Numbered from the stretch's first letter, positions 17,293 to 27,813 are shown. The stretch: 64,000 bases of DNA from Armatimonadota bacterium (GCA_029553475.1 JAKPKV010000028.1:62001-126000); one strand, 5' to 3'. Numbers and translations are program-made. The notes: generated from the sequence alone by a model not told the origin.

Positions 17293-20200
17293 CTATCTCA
17301 CCGTCAGCGTGAAGGTGTGCGCGCCCGCGGGGAGATTGATGGAGACGACGTTCTTCGCCCGCTTGACCGTGACGCGCTTGCCATCGAGCGTCGCGGTCAT
17401 CGCGCCGGCATCGGCCGGCAGCCGGATCTGCGCCGTATGCGCGGCGCCGCTGCTTTCGCCGGTCACCCGGCGCCCGGCGATTTCGATGGCGGTCGGCCCA
17501 TCGCTGAGCAGCGACCACGCGTCCAGGGTCACCGCGCACTTCCCGCGGACGGCGGCCAGGCGGAGCGTGCCGTCCCGATAGCGGCGGGCAAACGCGATGC
17601 GGCCCGCGAGCTCCACCCCTTTGCCGAGGTGCAGCGCGTCCGCGGTCGGCGAGAAGAGGATGACATCTTCCCCCTCCATGTGCGCCACGGTCAGCACCTG
17701 GGCGTTGCCGTCCGCGTTGACGGTGGAGGCTTCCGCGCGCACCCGCGCCGGCCCCTGCCCCGCGGCGCGCGGATAGAGCACGGCGACATAGTCCTCGTCC
17801 GCGCCGGTTTTGCTCACGTGCACGCCGTGCTGCTCCTCCGCGAAGGTGCCCCAGGTGCCGATATATTCCTTCCACGCCCACACATCTCTGGTGACGCGCG
17901 GGTTGGCCGGCGCCAGCAGGTGGAGATCCAGGTCCACGCCGAGCTGACCGGGGAAGTGGACGACATCGCCGGCGATCTCCGGCTCTTTGGAGAGACACCA
18001 GAGGTTCCAGAAGAACTCCTGCTCCCGCTCCGCCGCCGTGGCATCACGCAGCACCAGGTAATGCGCGCCCAGCGGGTCGGCGGATTTGATCATCAGCAGA
18101 AAGCGGTCATGCCGCTGTGTGCCGCCCCGCGCCTGCCCGGCCGAGTAGTCGAGGGTGCGCGGGAGCGAGGTGAAATCGAGCAACTGCCCGCTGGCCCAAT
18201 CCAACTGTCCTGGGGTGTCGGCCAGCGTGTTGAAGCTCACCCGCGAGTGATACCAGGATTCGTTGCGCGCCTTCGGCGCATACAGGTTGCCGAAATCCAC
18301 GCAGAGCGGCGCGCCCTTCGCATAGTAGATGAAGGTGTTGACGTCATCATGGTAATGGTGCAGGAACGGCCCGGTGCGGTGCGCGACGTAGCCGGCGTTG
18401 GGGTCCGTCCAGGAGGTGCGCATGATGCTGCCAAAACCCGGGAAGGCGCGGGACAGCTCCGCCGGCGGGGCGGCGGGCAGCTCGGGATCGGTGAGCGCGG
18501 GGGTATAGCCGCTGGTATACATGGTGCCCAGCGCGTGGCGCATCCCCTGCCAGGCGTATTGCTGGCGGGCGCTGAACGCCGGATCGGATTGCGCGACGGC
18601 TTTGGCGACCCAGCCGGGGAAGACGGTCATCGCGCCGGTCCACATGTCGCCGAAGCTGGGCAGGATGCGCGGCGACGGGAGCGCGTCGTCGGCGCCCAGG
18701 CGGAAACGCTTGTCCGGCGGCGTGATGAGGAAGGCGTAATACTCCATCGTCGCCTTCATCTGCGGCGCGGCGAAGTAGTCCCGGTTTTTCACGTTGCGCA
18801 GCGCCGTGACCAGCGGGAAGATGGGGTCGAGCGAGGCGCCCTGGTAGCCGGGACACTCGATCCACGCGCCGCCGGGGGCGATCCAGGCGTTCAGCTCGTC
18901 CCGGAGCTCGGTCTCCGCCACCCGCAGCCAGGCCTCCGCCTTCGGGTGGCCGTCCAGGAAGAGCGCCATCAGCCCGCGCGGCAGCGTGATGAGCGCGGTC
19001 ATATTCGGGTTGGCGCTGCACAGCCCGCGCTCCGTATTCCAGTAATCCCGGTGCGCCAGCACGTGCGCGCCGAAGACCAAACTGGCAGTGATATCGGCGT
19101 TCTCTTCCGCGGTGAGGTAGCCGCTGTCGGCCACGGCGTCATACGCCAGCAGCAGGTTCGTCCAACTGCCGGGATAGACGTGCCCGAGGCCGCCGAGAGA
19201 GGGACGCGACGGCTCGGCAAGCAGGTTCACGATATTGTCGCGGGCCATCCCCTTCACGGCGGCGGCGAGCATGCGGCCATATTTCTCCTCGTCCGAGGCC
19301 ATGAAGGCCAGCGCGGACACGCCGTAATACAGCCCGCCGGGGCGGAACGCCTTTTCATAAAAGACCGTATCCCAGCGCGGATCGGTCTCGCGCGTGGCAT
19401 AGATCCTCTCGCCGCCGGCGCCGGCGATCTGTTTCACCGCTTTGGCCAGCTCCGCGGCCACGGCGGGCGTGGTGTTGGCCTGCCGACGCACGCGGTCAAT
19501 ATCCGCCGGGGTGAAGAGCAGGAACGGGTGCGTGCGGCCAGGCTTGGCCGGGGTATAATCAAACGCGAAATCTTTCACCTCGTCGAGGGGAAACTCGCTG
19601 TATTTGACGAGCTGGCGGCGCAGCTTCGCTTTCGGATGCTCCTTGTGCACGTGCTCGGCGGCGCTGCCGACGGTGATGGCCAATTCGCGGCGCATCGGGA
19701 TGACGGCGAGCCGGCTGTCCGCGCCGTTCTTCCTCGCCAGCGCCTCGTGCGAATAGGCGAAGCCGACCGCGGCAATCGCGGAGAGTTTTGACTCATCGGT
19801 ACGCCGCGCGGTCCAGGCCAGCAGGGCGAGGTCGAGATCCAGCGCGCCGCCCGGCCGCGCGGTGACGGGAATCTGCGTCCGTTCGGCGCCGTCCCAGCCG
19901 TAGGGACTCCAGCGCGACGGGCGCACGGCGATGACGCCGACGAACGGGTCCGCGCCCGCCTTGAAAAAGCCCACCGACGTCGTCAGGTCCTGCGTCCACC
20001 AAAAACTCCACGGGCGCATATGGCAGAGCACCTGCTCCTTCGTGAAGTCAATGGGACCGGGCGTCAACCCTTTGGTCTGGTCGGCGAACCAGTTGTTGCG
20101 CCAGTACACCCTGTCCGCGCCCAGTCCGGGCTGGACGGAGAAGCGGAATGCCGCCTGGGGCGCTTCCACGTCCGTCTCGTCGGTGAAGAGCGCGGCGTCC

Positions 20201-20844
20201 TGCCGGGCGCCGAGGGTGATGTCCGCCTGATACCGGCGATTATCGGTGAAGGTGAGGCGATAGCGCACCGTCACGCGCACCGGGCCGTCCTCCACGATGC
20301 TGGTGTCCGCCGCTTTCACGCGCAGCGGCTCACCGGTGTTCACCCAGTGCCCCCGCCCATACCAGGCCGTGCCGCGCTGATCGCTGACCGCCAGGAGCGG
20401 CGCCGGCAGCGCGGTCAGCTCCACCGGCTGCGCCAGCGCGCCGGGCAGGCGGGGGAGGCGGAGCGTCAGGTGCGCGTTGCCAAGCAGATACGCCGCGCCC
20501 TCCGCGCGCAGGCGCAGATCGGCTGGCGCCGATGTCCCCGACCGCAGGTTGAGCGTCACCTCGCCTTTCGGCGGCAGCGTGACCACCGTCCAGACCGTGC
20601 CGGTCACCTTCCCCCCTTTGCGCGCCAGGCCGGTGACCTGGCACGGCAGCGGCGCGCCGGCGGCATCGGTCAGCGTCAGCGAGGGCGGCAGCGCGCCGCG
20701 ATACGCGATGGGGAAATGGACGATCTCGTCCGTCCACCGGTGACGCAGGTAGTCCTTGATGGTGAAGGTCTGCAGCGGCGCCCCGGCGGCGACGGTGAGC
20801 GTCGCCAGTATCAGCACGATCAGATAGAGCCAAGCACGTACCAT
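17293..20844 (-). CDS. Secreted heparinase II/III-family protein
   Basis: A 1183-residue exported protein. Residues 1-21 are a signal peptide (AWLYLIVLILATLTVAAGAP). An N-terminal beta-rich part up to about 400 is followed by a heparinase-II-like helical barrel (HPFLLFTPADIDRVRRQ near 440) and a heparinase II/III beta domain (FPGFGSIMRTSW, then HHYHDDVNTFIYYAKGAPL near 840-880), where the His/Tyr residues would act in lyase chemistry. It probably cleaves acidic polysaccharides outside the cytoplasm by elimination. The substrate cannot be read from sequence. An FAD oxidoreductase and a glycosidase-like gene lie upstream on the same strand. A homologous but longer protein is encoded at 46561-50415. 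Confidence 0.8.
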   Translation of the reverse strand: MVRAWLYLIVLILATLTVAAGAPLQTFTIKDYLRHRWTDEIVHFPIAYRGALPPSLTLTDAAGAPLPCQVTGLARKGGKVTGTVWTVVTLPPKGEVTLNLRSGTSAPADLRLRAEGAAYLLGNAHLTLRLPRLPGALAQPVELTALPAPLLAVSDQRGTAWYGRGHWVNTGEPLRVKAADTSIVEDGPVRVTVRYRLTFTDNRRYQADITLGARQDAALFTDETDVEAPQAAFRFSVQPGLGADRVYWRNNWFADQTKGLTPGPIDFTKEQVLCHMRPWSFWWTQDLTTSVGFFKAGADPFVGVIAVRPSRWSPYGWDGAERTQIPVTARPGGALDLDLALLAWTARRTDESKLSAIAAVGFAYSHEALARKNGADSRLAVIPMRRELAITVGSAAEHVHKEHPKAKLRRQLVKYSEFPLDEVKDFAFDYTPAKPGRTHPFLLFTPADIDRVRRQANTTPAVAAELAKAVKQIAGAGGERIYATRETDPRWDTVFYEKAFRPGGLYYGVSALAFMASDEEKYGRMLAAAVKGMARDNIVNLLAEPSRPSLGGLGHVYPGSWTNLLLAYDAVADSGYLTAEENADITASLVFGAHVLAHRDYWNTERGLCSANPNMTALITLPRGLMALFLDGHPKAEAWLRVAETELRDELNAWIAPGGAWIECPGYQGASLDPIFPLVTALRNVKNRDYFAAPQMKATMEYYAFLITPPDKRFRLGADDALPSPRILPSFGDMWTGAMTVFPGWVAKAVAQSDPAFSARQQYAWQGMRHALGTMYTSGYTPALTDPELPAAPPAELSRAFPGFGSIMRTSWTDPNAGYVAHRTGPFLHHYHDDVNTFIYYAKGAPLCVDFGNLYAPKARNESWYHSRVSFNTLADTPGQLDWASGQLLDFTSLPRTLDYSAGQARGGTQRHDRFLLMIKSADPLGAHYLVLRDATAAEREQEFFWNLWCLSKEPEIAGDVVHFPGQLGVDLDLHLLAPANPRVTRDVWAWKEYIGTWGTFAEEQHGVHVSKTGADEDYVAVLYPRAAGQGPARVRAEASTVNADGNAQVLTVAHMEGEDVILFSPTADALHLGKGVELAGRIAFARRYRDGTLRLAAVRGKCAVTLDAWSLLSDGPTAIEIAGRRVTGESSGAAHTAQIRLPADAGAMTATLDGKRVTVKRAKNVVSINLPAGAHTFTLTVR

Positions 20845-20901
20845 CGGTCGTTCTCTCCTTTTCGGCGCACGCCGGCGCGCGGGTGCGGACGGCGTACCGT
20901 T

Positions 20902-22245
20902 TCACGCCGCGAAGAACCAGGCGCGGCCGGCATTCACCCGTGCCACGTCATCCTCGGTGAGGATCCCGCCGTGCGCGCGCAGCTCCGCCTGCAGCGCGGC
21001 GACATCCACAGCGCGCGGCGTGACGTTCTCGCGCAGCGAGCGCGCCGCCGCGGCGCCCGCCGCCTCGCCGGTCAGCGCGCACTGCGCCATCACGCGGATG
21101 GAGCCCAGCGCGAGATGCGTCACCGATACGCAGCGGCCGGCGACCAGCAACTGCTCCACGCCCTGCGGCAGCAGGATGCGGTAGGGAATCTGGTAGCGGA
21201 ATCCCGGCTCCGGATACCAGACGGTCTCATCCATTCCCGGACCGTCAATGTGGTGGATGTCAATGAGGAACGCGCCATACCCGATGCTGTCCTCCCAAGG
21301 GCGCCGCGCTTTCATGTCCTCTTCCGTCAGCACCACCGGCCCGATGATGCGCCGGCTCTCGCGGACGCCGACGGTGTTCGGCGTGGACACCAGGTAGCAG
21401 TCTTCCATCCCCGGCACGTATTGGCGGAAAACGTCAATGGCGTGGAAGGCCTGGCGGCGCCCCTCAAGGGTGGCGGCGGTCAAATCGGCGGCGCGCGTGC
21501 CATCCACGTCCGTGATATGGGTGAAGTTGATGCCCACCTGGTCGGGACGCGTGGGCGTCCACCAAAATCCCATGATCGTGGTCTGGAACGGCTCCATGTC
21601 GCCATTGCGCTGGGCGCGCTCCCACACCTCGCGCATGTGGTAATCCTTCCGCCAGGCTTCCACGCGCGGCCAGTCCACGCCGCCGATGGTGAACATCAGC
21701 GTCATCGGCTGGCATTTGCCATCGCGGGGACGCCCCTGTTCGAAGGGGGCGCCCGCGGACGCCGCCACGTCGCCGTCGCCGGTGCCATCAATCACGCGCC
21801 GGGCGCGGATGACCCCGCGGCCATCCTTGTTCTGGATAATCGCGCCGACCACGGCGCCATCCTCGACCACCGCCGCGCAAAAAAACGTGTAGTAGAGGAT
21901 GCCCACGCCGGCTTCCCGCATCATGCGGTCGAGGAGGAACTTCAGCTTCTCCACCTCAAACCAGACGCCGTGATGGTTCATCCAGCCGGCATGCTCTTCA
22001 ACCAGCCGCCGCGCCACCTCGTAAATCACGCCCCCCACCACGCGCAGGCGGTCTCCCGCCGCGCAGTAGGTGGAGATGTGCCCGTGCCCGCCGGCGCCGG
22101 CCACGCCCCCCAGGCAGTTGAACTGCTCGATGATGAGCACCGAGGCGCCGGCGCGCGCGGCGGCCAGCGCCGCGCCGATGCCGGCCGGGCCACCGCCCAC
22201 CACCAGCACGTCCACCTCAGCGCGCAGCGGAAGCGTAGATGTCAT
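20902..22245 (-). CDS. FAD-dependent oxidoreductase
   Basis: A 447-residue flavoprotein of the FAD-dependent oxidoreductase family often seen in polysaccharide gene clusters. I chose ATG 22245 (MTSTLPLRAEVDVLVVGGG) since AGAAAGAAGGAAC lies upstream and the FAD-binding fold starts at once. The dinucleotide motif GGGPAGIGAALAAARAG is at about 18-34, then IIEQFNCLGG; IDGTGDGDVAASAG and LLVAGRCVSVTHLALGS are further FAD-contacting parts. No signal peptide is seen, so it is likely cytoplasmic. It may oxidise a sugar-derived or other small substrate; unknown. Confidence 0.85.
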   Translation of the reverse strand: MTSTLPLRAEVDVLVVGGGPAGIGAALAAARAGASVLIIEQFNCLGGVAGAGGHGHISTYCAAGDRLRVVGGVIYEVARRLVEEHAGWMNHHGVWFEVEKLKFLLDRMMREAGVGILYYTFFCAAVVEDGAVVGAIIQNKDGRGVIRARRVIDGTGDGDVAASAGAPFEQGRPRDGKCQPMTLMFTIGGVDWPRVEAWRKDYHMREVWERAQRNGDMEPFQTTIMGFWWTPTRPDQVGINFTHITDVDGTRAADLTAATLEGRRQAFHAIDVFRQYVPGMEDCYLVSTPNTVGVRESRRIIGPVVLTEEDMKARRPWEDSIGYGAFLIDIHHIDGPGMDETVWYPEPGFRYQIPYRILLPQGVEQLLVAGRCVSVTHLALGSIRVMAQCALTGEAAGAAAARSLRENVTPRAVDVAALQAELRAHGGILTEDDVARVNAGRAWFFAA

Positions 22246-22395
22246 CGGTTCCTTCTTTCTCTGCGCCGGTGAGCCCGGCATCGCGGGTATCGCGGTGCTC
22301 ACGTCGCCGATCCGCATGTCGCTCAACGTCCGCGGGGCTGCCAGCCGCGTCACGTGGCCCTTGCAGGCCAGGCGCCCCACGCGTCACGGGCGCCG

Positions 22396-24888
22396 TCACT
22401 CCGGCGGCCACCACTCCGGCGTCGTCGGTCGCAGATGACCGCGATGGATGGCGATGGCATACAGCGGCGCCCAGTTGGCGACGAAGCTGCCTTCATATCC
22501 GGTGGGCACGCCATCCCAGCGGTAGAATTCCACGCCGCTGCCGACGCCGCCGTTGAAATGATCGCGCTGATAGCCGAGCTCCAGGTCGGCGACAATCCGC
22601 GCCGCGTCCGCATGCAGGCCGAACGTCTCCAGCGCGCGCAGGTAATACATGCCGAAGCACGGCGCCATCGCCCCATCCGTGTAATGTTCAAAGGTCGGCG
22701 TGAAGCGCCCGTGGATGCGCGGCAGCATGTGGTCGCCCGCCGGAATCGGCCGGAGATTGAACGGCAGGCCGAACTGCGCGTGCCCGGCGCCGACGGCAGG
22801 CCGCAGCGCCTCCAGCCGGCGCAGCGCCTCCGCCGCGGCCGGCGGCGGCAACAGGCCGAAGGCACAGGCGACGCCGTTCACCCAGAGATACGCGGCGTCA
22901 TGCAGTTGGCCGTCGCGGCTGCGCCACCCGGCGACCCAGCCGGTCTCGGGATTCAGCAGGCAGCGGGGATACGCCGCGCGCAGCGCCGCCGCGGCGTCGG
23001 AGCACCGCCCGGCCAGGTCGCCCCGGCCCAGCGCCCGCAGCAGCGGCGCGGCGTTCCGCAGCCCCCGATAGCTCCAGGCATTCACATACGCGTCCAGGTG
23101 CCCGAACCCGACCACATCCATGGCATTCGAGCTCCAGCGATACGAGTCGCTGTTGCCGGACAGGTCGCGGCAGACCACCATCCCTTCCGCGCCAACGGTG
23201 CCGAGCATGCGGTCCGCGGCGCCCACCAGGCCCGACTCGATGCGGCGCAGCCAGTCCATCTCCGGGCGTACCTGATGGCATCGCCCGGCTCCCGCCAGCA
23301 GAATCGGGTCGGAATCCAGGTAGAGATTCCGCCAGAAACCATACCCGCCGCCGCCCAGCAGCGCGCGCTCCAGCGTGAAGCGGTACAGCGACAGCGGATC
23401 CGGTCCGCGTTCCGGCCGGCGCGTGAAGGCCACCGTTTCGTTCGGGCAATGCTGGTTCACGTGGCAATTCACCGAGACGGCGTTGTTGGAAAAACCGCCG
23501 TATTCAGGCCGGAAACAACTGTAGACCGAGCCCCAGTGCCGGCGCAGCGCGGGCGAGAGCGGCGCCGCCGTCTCATGCGCCGGCTCGAACGCCGCCACAG
23601 ACCATCGCCAGGTAGAGCGCAGGCTGCCGGCGGGCGCGGACAGGCTGCGCTCCGGCGCCGGCCGCGCGCCCGGCACGATGCCGCCGGTCACGCTCCGCAG
23701 GCTGCGGTAGCTCTCGACCTGCAGGCACGCCGCGCCGCTCAGCTGTTCGCAGCGCAGGCAGCCGTTCCCGTCGCCGGCCCAGAACATGGGCAGCCGCACG
23801 TCGCCATTGCGCCCGGGAGCCCGCGTGGGCGCCGCCGCCGCCGCGGTCATCGCCGCGCCGCAATCCCAGGCCAGGCGCCAGGCTTCCAGCTCCAGCACGG
23901 GGATGTCGCGGTCCGCGTGCTGGGTCAGCTCCAGCGTGACCGCGTCGGCTTCCACGGTAAACGCGGCATCAATGGTCACCCCCTGGCCGCAGTGCAGCCC
24001 GCGATAACAGACGGTATTGCCGATCACCTCCACGCGGCCGGTCCAGAGATTGGCGCCGAAATCGCCGCGCGCCGTCCGCAGCAACGGCCCGCTCAATCCG
24101 CTGTAGAGTCCCATGCCGCCCTGGCACGACGCCGCCGAGGCGCGGGCGCGATTCTCCGCCGCGCGGCTGCCGCCCACGCCATCCCACCCCAGGTGGAGTA
24201 TCTCCGGTCGCATCAGCGAGAAGCCGATAGAAAGCGCGCTGCTCTGAAAGCGCACCATCCACGGCAGCGCCTCCACCGTCATCCCCCGCGGCGCGGTCGC
24301 CCGCACCGTGCCGACGGTCAGCGGCGGCAGATACGCCGGCAGCGGGAGGTCGCCGGCGGGCGCTTCGCCGAAGGCCGCCAGTGCATCCAGCGCGCCGAAC
24401 GGCACGCTGAACGGGGCGCCGTTGCACTCCCCGTGATTGGGCCACATCATGTGCTCGCGGTCGCATTCGACGCGCAGCAGGTCCGTCGTGACGCCATCCA
24501 GCGCGAGGGTGTGCGTGGCGCGCAAGCCGTCGCGCAGCCGTTCCTCCATCTCCTCGATGGCCATGCCCTGATGCAGCCCCTCGCCGGCGGTCGCCGGCAC
24601 CGGCGGCAGCGCGATATCCTGAATGGTCTGCCAACATCCGGCGGCATCGAGCACCGCCACGGTCAGATGCGCCGGGTGCGTGGGCACGCCCGGCACCCAG
24701 CGCCCGGCAATGACCGGCGTCAATTCCAGCCGATCTACGCGCACGGGCCGGCCGAAGCGCAGGTAGCGGACCACGCTTTGCGCGTGCAGCGGCACGCCGG
24801 TGTCCGCGGCGATCACCGGGCGAATCCAGCCGTGCGAGATGCCGTTCGCCGGCAGCGCGTGGGATGTCGCGGATTGTGCCATGCGCAT
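22396..24888 (-). CDS. Putative six-hairpin (alpha/alpha)6 glycosidase
   Basis: An 830-residue protein; ATG 24888 has AAAGGA upstream. The first half (to about 440) is beta-rich and Trp/Gly-rich, as in carbohydrate-processing proteins with an N-terminal super-sandwich. The second half (about 470-830) has helical repeats with segments such as RWSSNAMDVVGFGHLDAYVN, NPETGWVAGW, DAAYLWVNGVACAFGLL and GYEGSFVANWAPLYAIAI, typical of six-hairpin glycosidases. No clear signal peptide. Acidic residues in the EFYRWDG and DGAMAPCFGMYY parts may be catalytic. I cannot name the enzyme family. Confidence 0.65.
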   Translation of the reverse strand: MRMAQSATSHALPANGISHGWIRPVIAADTGVPLHAQSVVRYLRFGRPVRVDRLELTPVIAGRWVPGVPTHPAHLTVAVLDAAGCWQTIQDIALPPVPATAGEGLHQGMAIEEMEERLRDGLRATHTLALDGVTTDLLRVECDREHMMWPNHGECNGAPFSVPFGALDALAAFGEAPAGDLPLPAYLPPLTVGTVRATAPRGMTVEALPWMVRFQSSALSIGFSLMRPEILHLGWDGVGGSRAAENRARASAASCQGGMGLYSGLSGPLLRTARGDFGANLWTGRVEVIGNTVCYRGLHCGQGVTIDAAFTVEADAVTLELTQHADRDIPVLELEAWRLAWDCGAAMTAAAAAPTRAPGRNGDVRLPMFWAGDGNGCLRCEQLSGAACLQVESYRSLRSVTGGIVPGARPAPERSLSAPAGSLRSTWRWSVAAFEPAHETAAPLSPALRRHWGSVYSCFRPEYGGFSNNAVSVNCHVNQHCPNETVAFTRRPERGPDPLSLYRFTLERALLGGGGYGFWRNLYLDSDPILLAGAGRCHQVRPEMDWLRRIESGLVGAADRMLGTVGAEGMVVCRDLSGNSDSYRWSSNAMDVVGFGHLDAYVNAWSYRGLRNAAPLLRALGRGDLAGRCSDAAAALRAAYPRCLLNPETGWVAGWRSRDGQLHDAAYLWVNGVACAFGLLPPPAAAEALRRLEALRPAVGAGHAQFGLPFNLRPIPAGDHMLPRIHGRFTPTFEHYTDGAMAPCFGMYYLRALETFGLHADAARIVADLELGYQRDHFNGGVGSGVEFYRWDGVPTGYEGSFVANWAPLYAIAIHRGHLRPTTPEWWPPE

Positions 24889-24978
24889 GCCGTCCTTTCT
24901 TCGGCGAGGCCGGGCGACGCCCGCCATGCGTCCTACATTCGCCGCCGCCCGCCGTCCTCCTCTCCCGCGTGCAAACAC

Positions 24979-25015
24979 GCGACGGCGCGCCCACCATCGG
25001 CGGGCGCGCCGTCGC
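24979..25015 (-). terminator. Terminator after glnN
   Basis: A perfect 14-bp stem (GCGACGGCGCGCCC with its complement) closes a 9-base loop. On the minus strand GTGTTTG follows. It lies about 20 bases past the glutamine synthetase stop. Confidence 0.75.
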
Positions 25016-25035
25016 CGGAGCGCGTTGAGCGCGGA

Positions 25036-27258
25036 TCAGTAGATGAACAGCATCTCGCGATACTTCGGCAGCGGCCACAGGCCGTCGTCCACCAGCAGCT
25101 CCAGCGTATCGGCTTTCGCGCGGACCTCCGCCATCGCCGGGATCACCACCTCGTGGAAATACCGGGCATGCGCCAGCTCATCGCCATCCTCGTCGTGCGC
25201 GGCGCCGTGCGCGGCGGCCAGCGCGTCCGTGGCGACTTTCAGTCCGCCAACCAGCTCGGCGACTTCGCCCAGCAGCGCTTCCTGCGGGCTGGACATCGGC
25301 GCATCACCGCCGCCCGCCGTCACCAGCGCCAGCGCCTCGCGCGTCGCCAGCACGGTCTGCGCCACCTGCTGCTGATAGCGCAGCGCGGCCGGGAGGATCA
25401 TCGTCTGCGCCACCTGCAGCGTCAGTTGCGCCTCGATGCTCACCGCTTTACTATAGTTCTCCAGCATCACCGTGCAGCGCGACTCCTGCTCGCGCTCGGT
25501 GAAGACGCCGTACGCGCTGAACATCGCCAGCGCCGCGGGCGCCACCATCGCCGGCAGCGCTTCCACGGCGCTTTTCAGATTCGGCAGACCGCGGCGCGCC
25601 GCTTCGCGCACCCACTCCTCGGTATAATTGTCCCCGTCGAAGAGGATGCCCCGACATTCGGCCAGCGTGCGCTGCAAGAGCGCCTGCAGCGCGACGTTCA
25701 GCTCGGCGCCGCCCGCGACCGCGGCGTCGAGCTGGGTCGCCAAGACGTCAATGGACTCCGCCACGATGGTGTTGAGCGTGATGAGCGGCAGCGCGATGGA
25801 CTGCGACGAACCGGCGGCGCGGAACTCGAACTTGTTGCCGGTGAAGGCAAACGGCGAGGTGCGGTTGCGGTCGGTGGCATCCTTCGGCAGCGACGGCAGC
25901 GTGGAGACGCCGACGGTGAGGCAGCCGCCGTGCTGGCCGGGCTCACACCGCCCTTCAATGAGCTGCGTCACCACTTCGCTGAGCTGGGCGCCGAGGAAAA
26001 TCGAGATGATCGCCGGCGGCGCTTCGTTCGCGCCCAGGCGATGATCATTGCCCGCCAGCGCCACCGAGGCGCGCAGCAGCGCCGCATGCGTGGAGACGGC
26101 GCGGATGACCGCCGTCAGGAAGAAAAGGAACTGCGCGTTCTCGTGCGGCGTATTGCCCGGATCGAGCAGGTTCTGCCCGCAGGAGGTCGCCATGGACCAG
26201 TTCACGTGCTTGCCGCTGCCGTTGACCCCGGCGAACGGCTTCTCGTGCAGCAGGCAGGCGAAGCCGTGGCGCTCGGCGATGGATTTCAACGTCTCCATCA
26301 CCAGCATGTTGTGATCGGTGCCCAGGTTGCACTGCTCATAGACGGGCGCGATCTCGAACTGGGCCGGCGACACCTCGTTATGGCGCGTCTTCACGGGGAT
26401 GCCCAGCTTGTAGAGCGCCAGCTCCGTTTCCATCATGAAGGCCAGCACGCGGGCGCGGATGGCGCCGAAGTAGTGATCTTCCATCTCCTGGCCCTTGGGC
26501 GGGCGGGCGCCGAAGAGCGTGCGGCCGGCGTTGATCAGGTCCGGGCGCTGGAGGTAGAAGTGGCGATCCACCAGGAAATATTCCTGCTCCGGACCGACGG
26601 TGGAGACCACTTTGGTCGTGGTCGTATTGCCGAACAGGCGCAGCGCGCGCAGCGCCTGCGTGTTCAGCGCCTCGATGGAGCGCAGCAGCGGGGTTTTCTT
26701 GTCCAGCGCCTCGCCGGTGTAGCTCACGAACGCGGTGGGGATGCACAGCGTCTTCCCGTTCACGCCGTCCACCAGGAAGGCCGGCGACGTGACGTCCCAG
26801 GCGGTGTAGCCGCGCGCCTCGAAGGTGGCGCGGATGCCGCCGGACGGGAAGGAGGAGGCATCCGGCTCGCCCTTGATCAGCTCTTTCCCGGAGAACTCCA
26901 CGATCACGCGGCCGTCGGCGGTCGGCGTGATGAAGGAGTCGTGCTTCTCGGCGGTGAGGCCGGTCAGCGGCAGAAACCAGTGGGTGTAGTGCGTGGCGCC
27001 CTGCTCGATGGCCCAGTCTTTCATCGCGTTGGCGACCACGTCCGCCACCGCGGGATCCAGCGGCGCGCCTTCATCAATCGTCTTGCGCAGCGCGGTGTAG
27101 GTCGCCTTCGGCAGGCGGGCGCGCATGACGGCGTCGTTGAAGACGTTGGCGCCGAAGACTTCGGTCACCGGATGCCGCGTGTAGTCCACCATCGGTTCGG
27201 GCGCTTTCAGATCGGCAATGGCCGCGATGGCGTCCTTTCGCGCATTACGGGCGCTCAT
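25036..27258 (-). CDS. glnN: Glutamine synthetase type III
   Basis: Joins glutamate and ammonia with ATP to form glutamine in the cytoplasm. The 740-residue length and sequence are those of GSIII, not the 470-residue GSI. Landmarks: VFGANVFND near 35, [69 protein letters not shown] and [17 protein letters not shown], which carry metal and nucleotide ligands. GAGGAGG precedes the ATG. The leader DNA carries a 166-bp inverted-repeat element that may affect expression. It appears to be a single-gene unit with its own terminator. Confidence 0.95.
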   Translation of the reverse strand: MSARNARKDAIAAIADLKAPEPMVDYTRHPVTEVFGANVFNDAVMRARLPKATYTALRKTIDEGAPLDPAVADVVANAMKDWAIEQGATHYTHWFLPLTGLTAEKHDSFITPTADGRVIVEFSGKELIKGEPDASSFPSGGIRATFEARGYTAWDVTSPAFLVDGVNGKTLCIPTAFVSYTGEALDKKTPLLRSIEALNTQALRALRLFGNTTTTKVVSTVGPEQEYFLVDRHFYLQRPDLINAGRTLFGARPPKGQEMEDHYFGAIRARVLAFMMETELALYKLGIPVKTRHNEVSPAQFEIAPVYEQCNLGTDHNMLVMETLKSIAERHGFACLLHEKPFAGVNGSGKHVNWSMATSCGQNLLDPGNTPHENAQFLFFLTAVIRAVSTHAALLRASVALAGNDHRLGANEAPPAIISIFLGAQLSEVVTQLIEGRCEPGQHGGCLTVGVSTLPSLPKDATDRNRTSPFAFTGNKFEFRAAGSSQSIALPLITLNTIVAESIDVLATQLDAAVAGGAELNVALQALLQRTLAECRGILFDGDNYTEEWVREAARRGLPNLKSAVEALPAMVAPAALAMFSAYGVFTEREQESRCTVMLENYSKAVSIEAQLTLQVAQTMILPAALRYQQQVAQTVLATREALALVTAGGGDAPMSSPQEALLGEVAELVGGLKVATDALAAAHGAAHDEDGDELAHARYFHEVVIPAMAEVRAKADTLELLVDDGLWPLPKYREMLFIY

Positions 27259-27272
27259 GGGAGTTCCTCCTC

Positions 27273-27438
27273 TAAGAAATTGTTTCGAAAGTATTCGCCG
27301 CCGCCTCGCGGGTCTCGCCCGCGCCTGGCCGCGGCGGAGGGCCTGGCATGTACGCCCCAGTACACTCTCGGCCCTCCGCCGCGGCCAGCCACGCGCGATC
27401 CTCCGCGATCCGACGCCTACTTCCGAAACAGTTTCTAA
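27273..27438. repeat. 166-bp inverted-repeat element upstream of glnN
   Basis: The outer arms are 21 bases each (27273-27293 and 27418-27438) and match at 18 positions; both contain a TGTTTCG-type core. The inner arms are a perfect 19-bp inverted repeat (27325-27343 and 27370-27388, GC-rich) around a 26-base loop that holds two GTAC words. It could be a MITE or a large structured leader RNA of glnN. Confidence 0.7.
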
Positions 27439-27776
27439 GCAAATGGTCCGGGATACGCCGGGGCGAGGATGGCAGGGGGCGCCGCGGCGCGGCCGGGGTC
27501 ACGGGCGTATGCGGTGACCAGCCTCCCCTCCCTCAACCACTGCCAGTATGCCGATGGCAGATTACCGGCATGTTTCCGACAGCGTTCCACTACCATAATT
27601 TTTTCACGGCGGGGCGATTCCCCTGCCATCGGGCGGGCGCGCGAAAATTCTCCCCGGTGTATTGAGACGGCGCTGAAGCGGGAATATAGAAGATCAGCAG
27701 GGAGCGGCGCGCGGCGATTGGTCCCTTCCGTGTCGCTCGGCGGCGATCCCACCGCCCCCGGCGTCCGCTTTTTTGG

Positions 27777-27782
27777 TACAAT
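27777..27782 (+). promoter_or_regulatory. Candidate minus-10 box
   Basis: TACAAT preceded by a T run, about 30 bases before the GTG start at 27814. No convincing minus-35 is present. Confidence 0.4.
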
Positions 27783-27813
27783 GCAGTCCGCACACGGGGA
27801 GTGAAGGCCAACG

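Larger units (their letters stand above)
27259..27813. other. Intergenic region between divergent glnN and the glycosidase-like gene
   Basis: About 555 bases without a supported gene. The part next to glnN (27273-27438) is the inverted-repeat element described separately. The remainder shows no open frame that I believe, and ends with the minus-10 box of the plus-strand gene. A glnN promoter is not obvious; it could lie inside or beyond the element. Confidence 0.6.

Noticed and set aside
22354-27438. A plus-strand open frame of about 1694 codons across three minus-strand genes
   Set aside because: It is antisense to glnN, the glycosidase-like gene and others, has Arg/Gln/Ala/His-rich composition with no known motif, and arises from the GC skew of codon positions.
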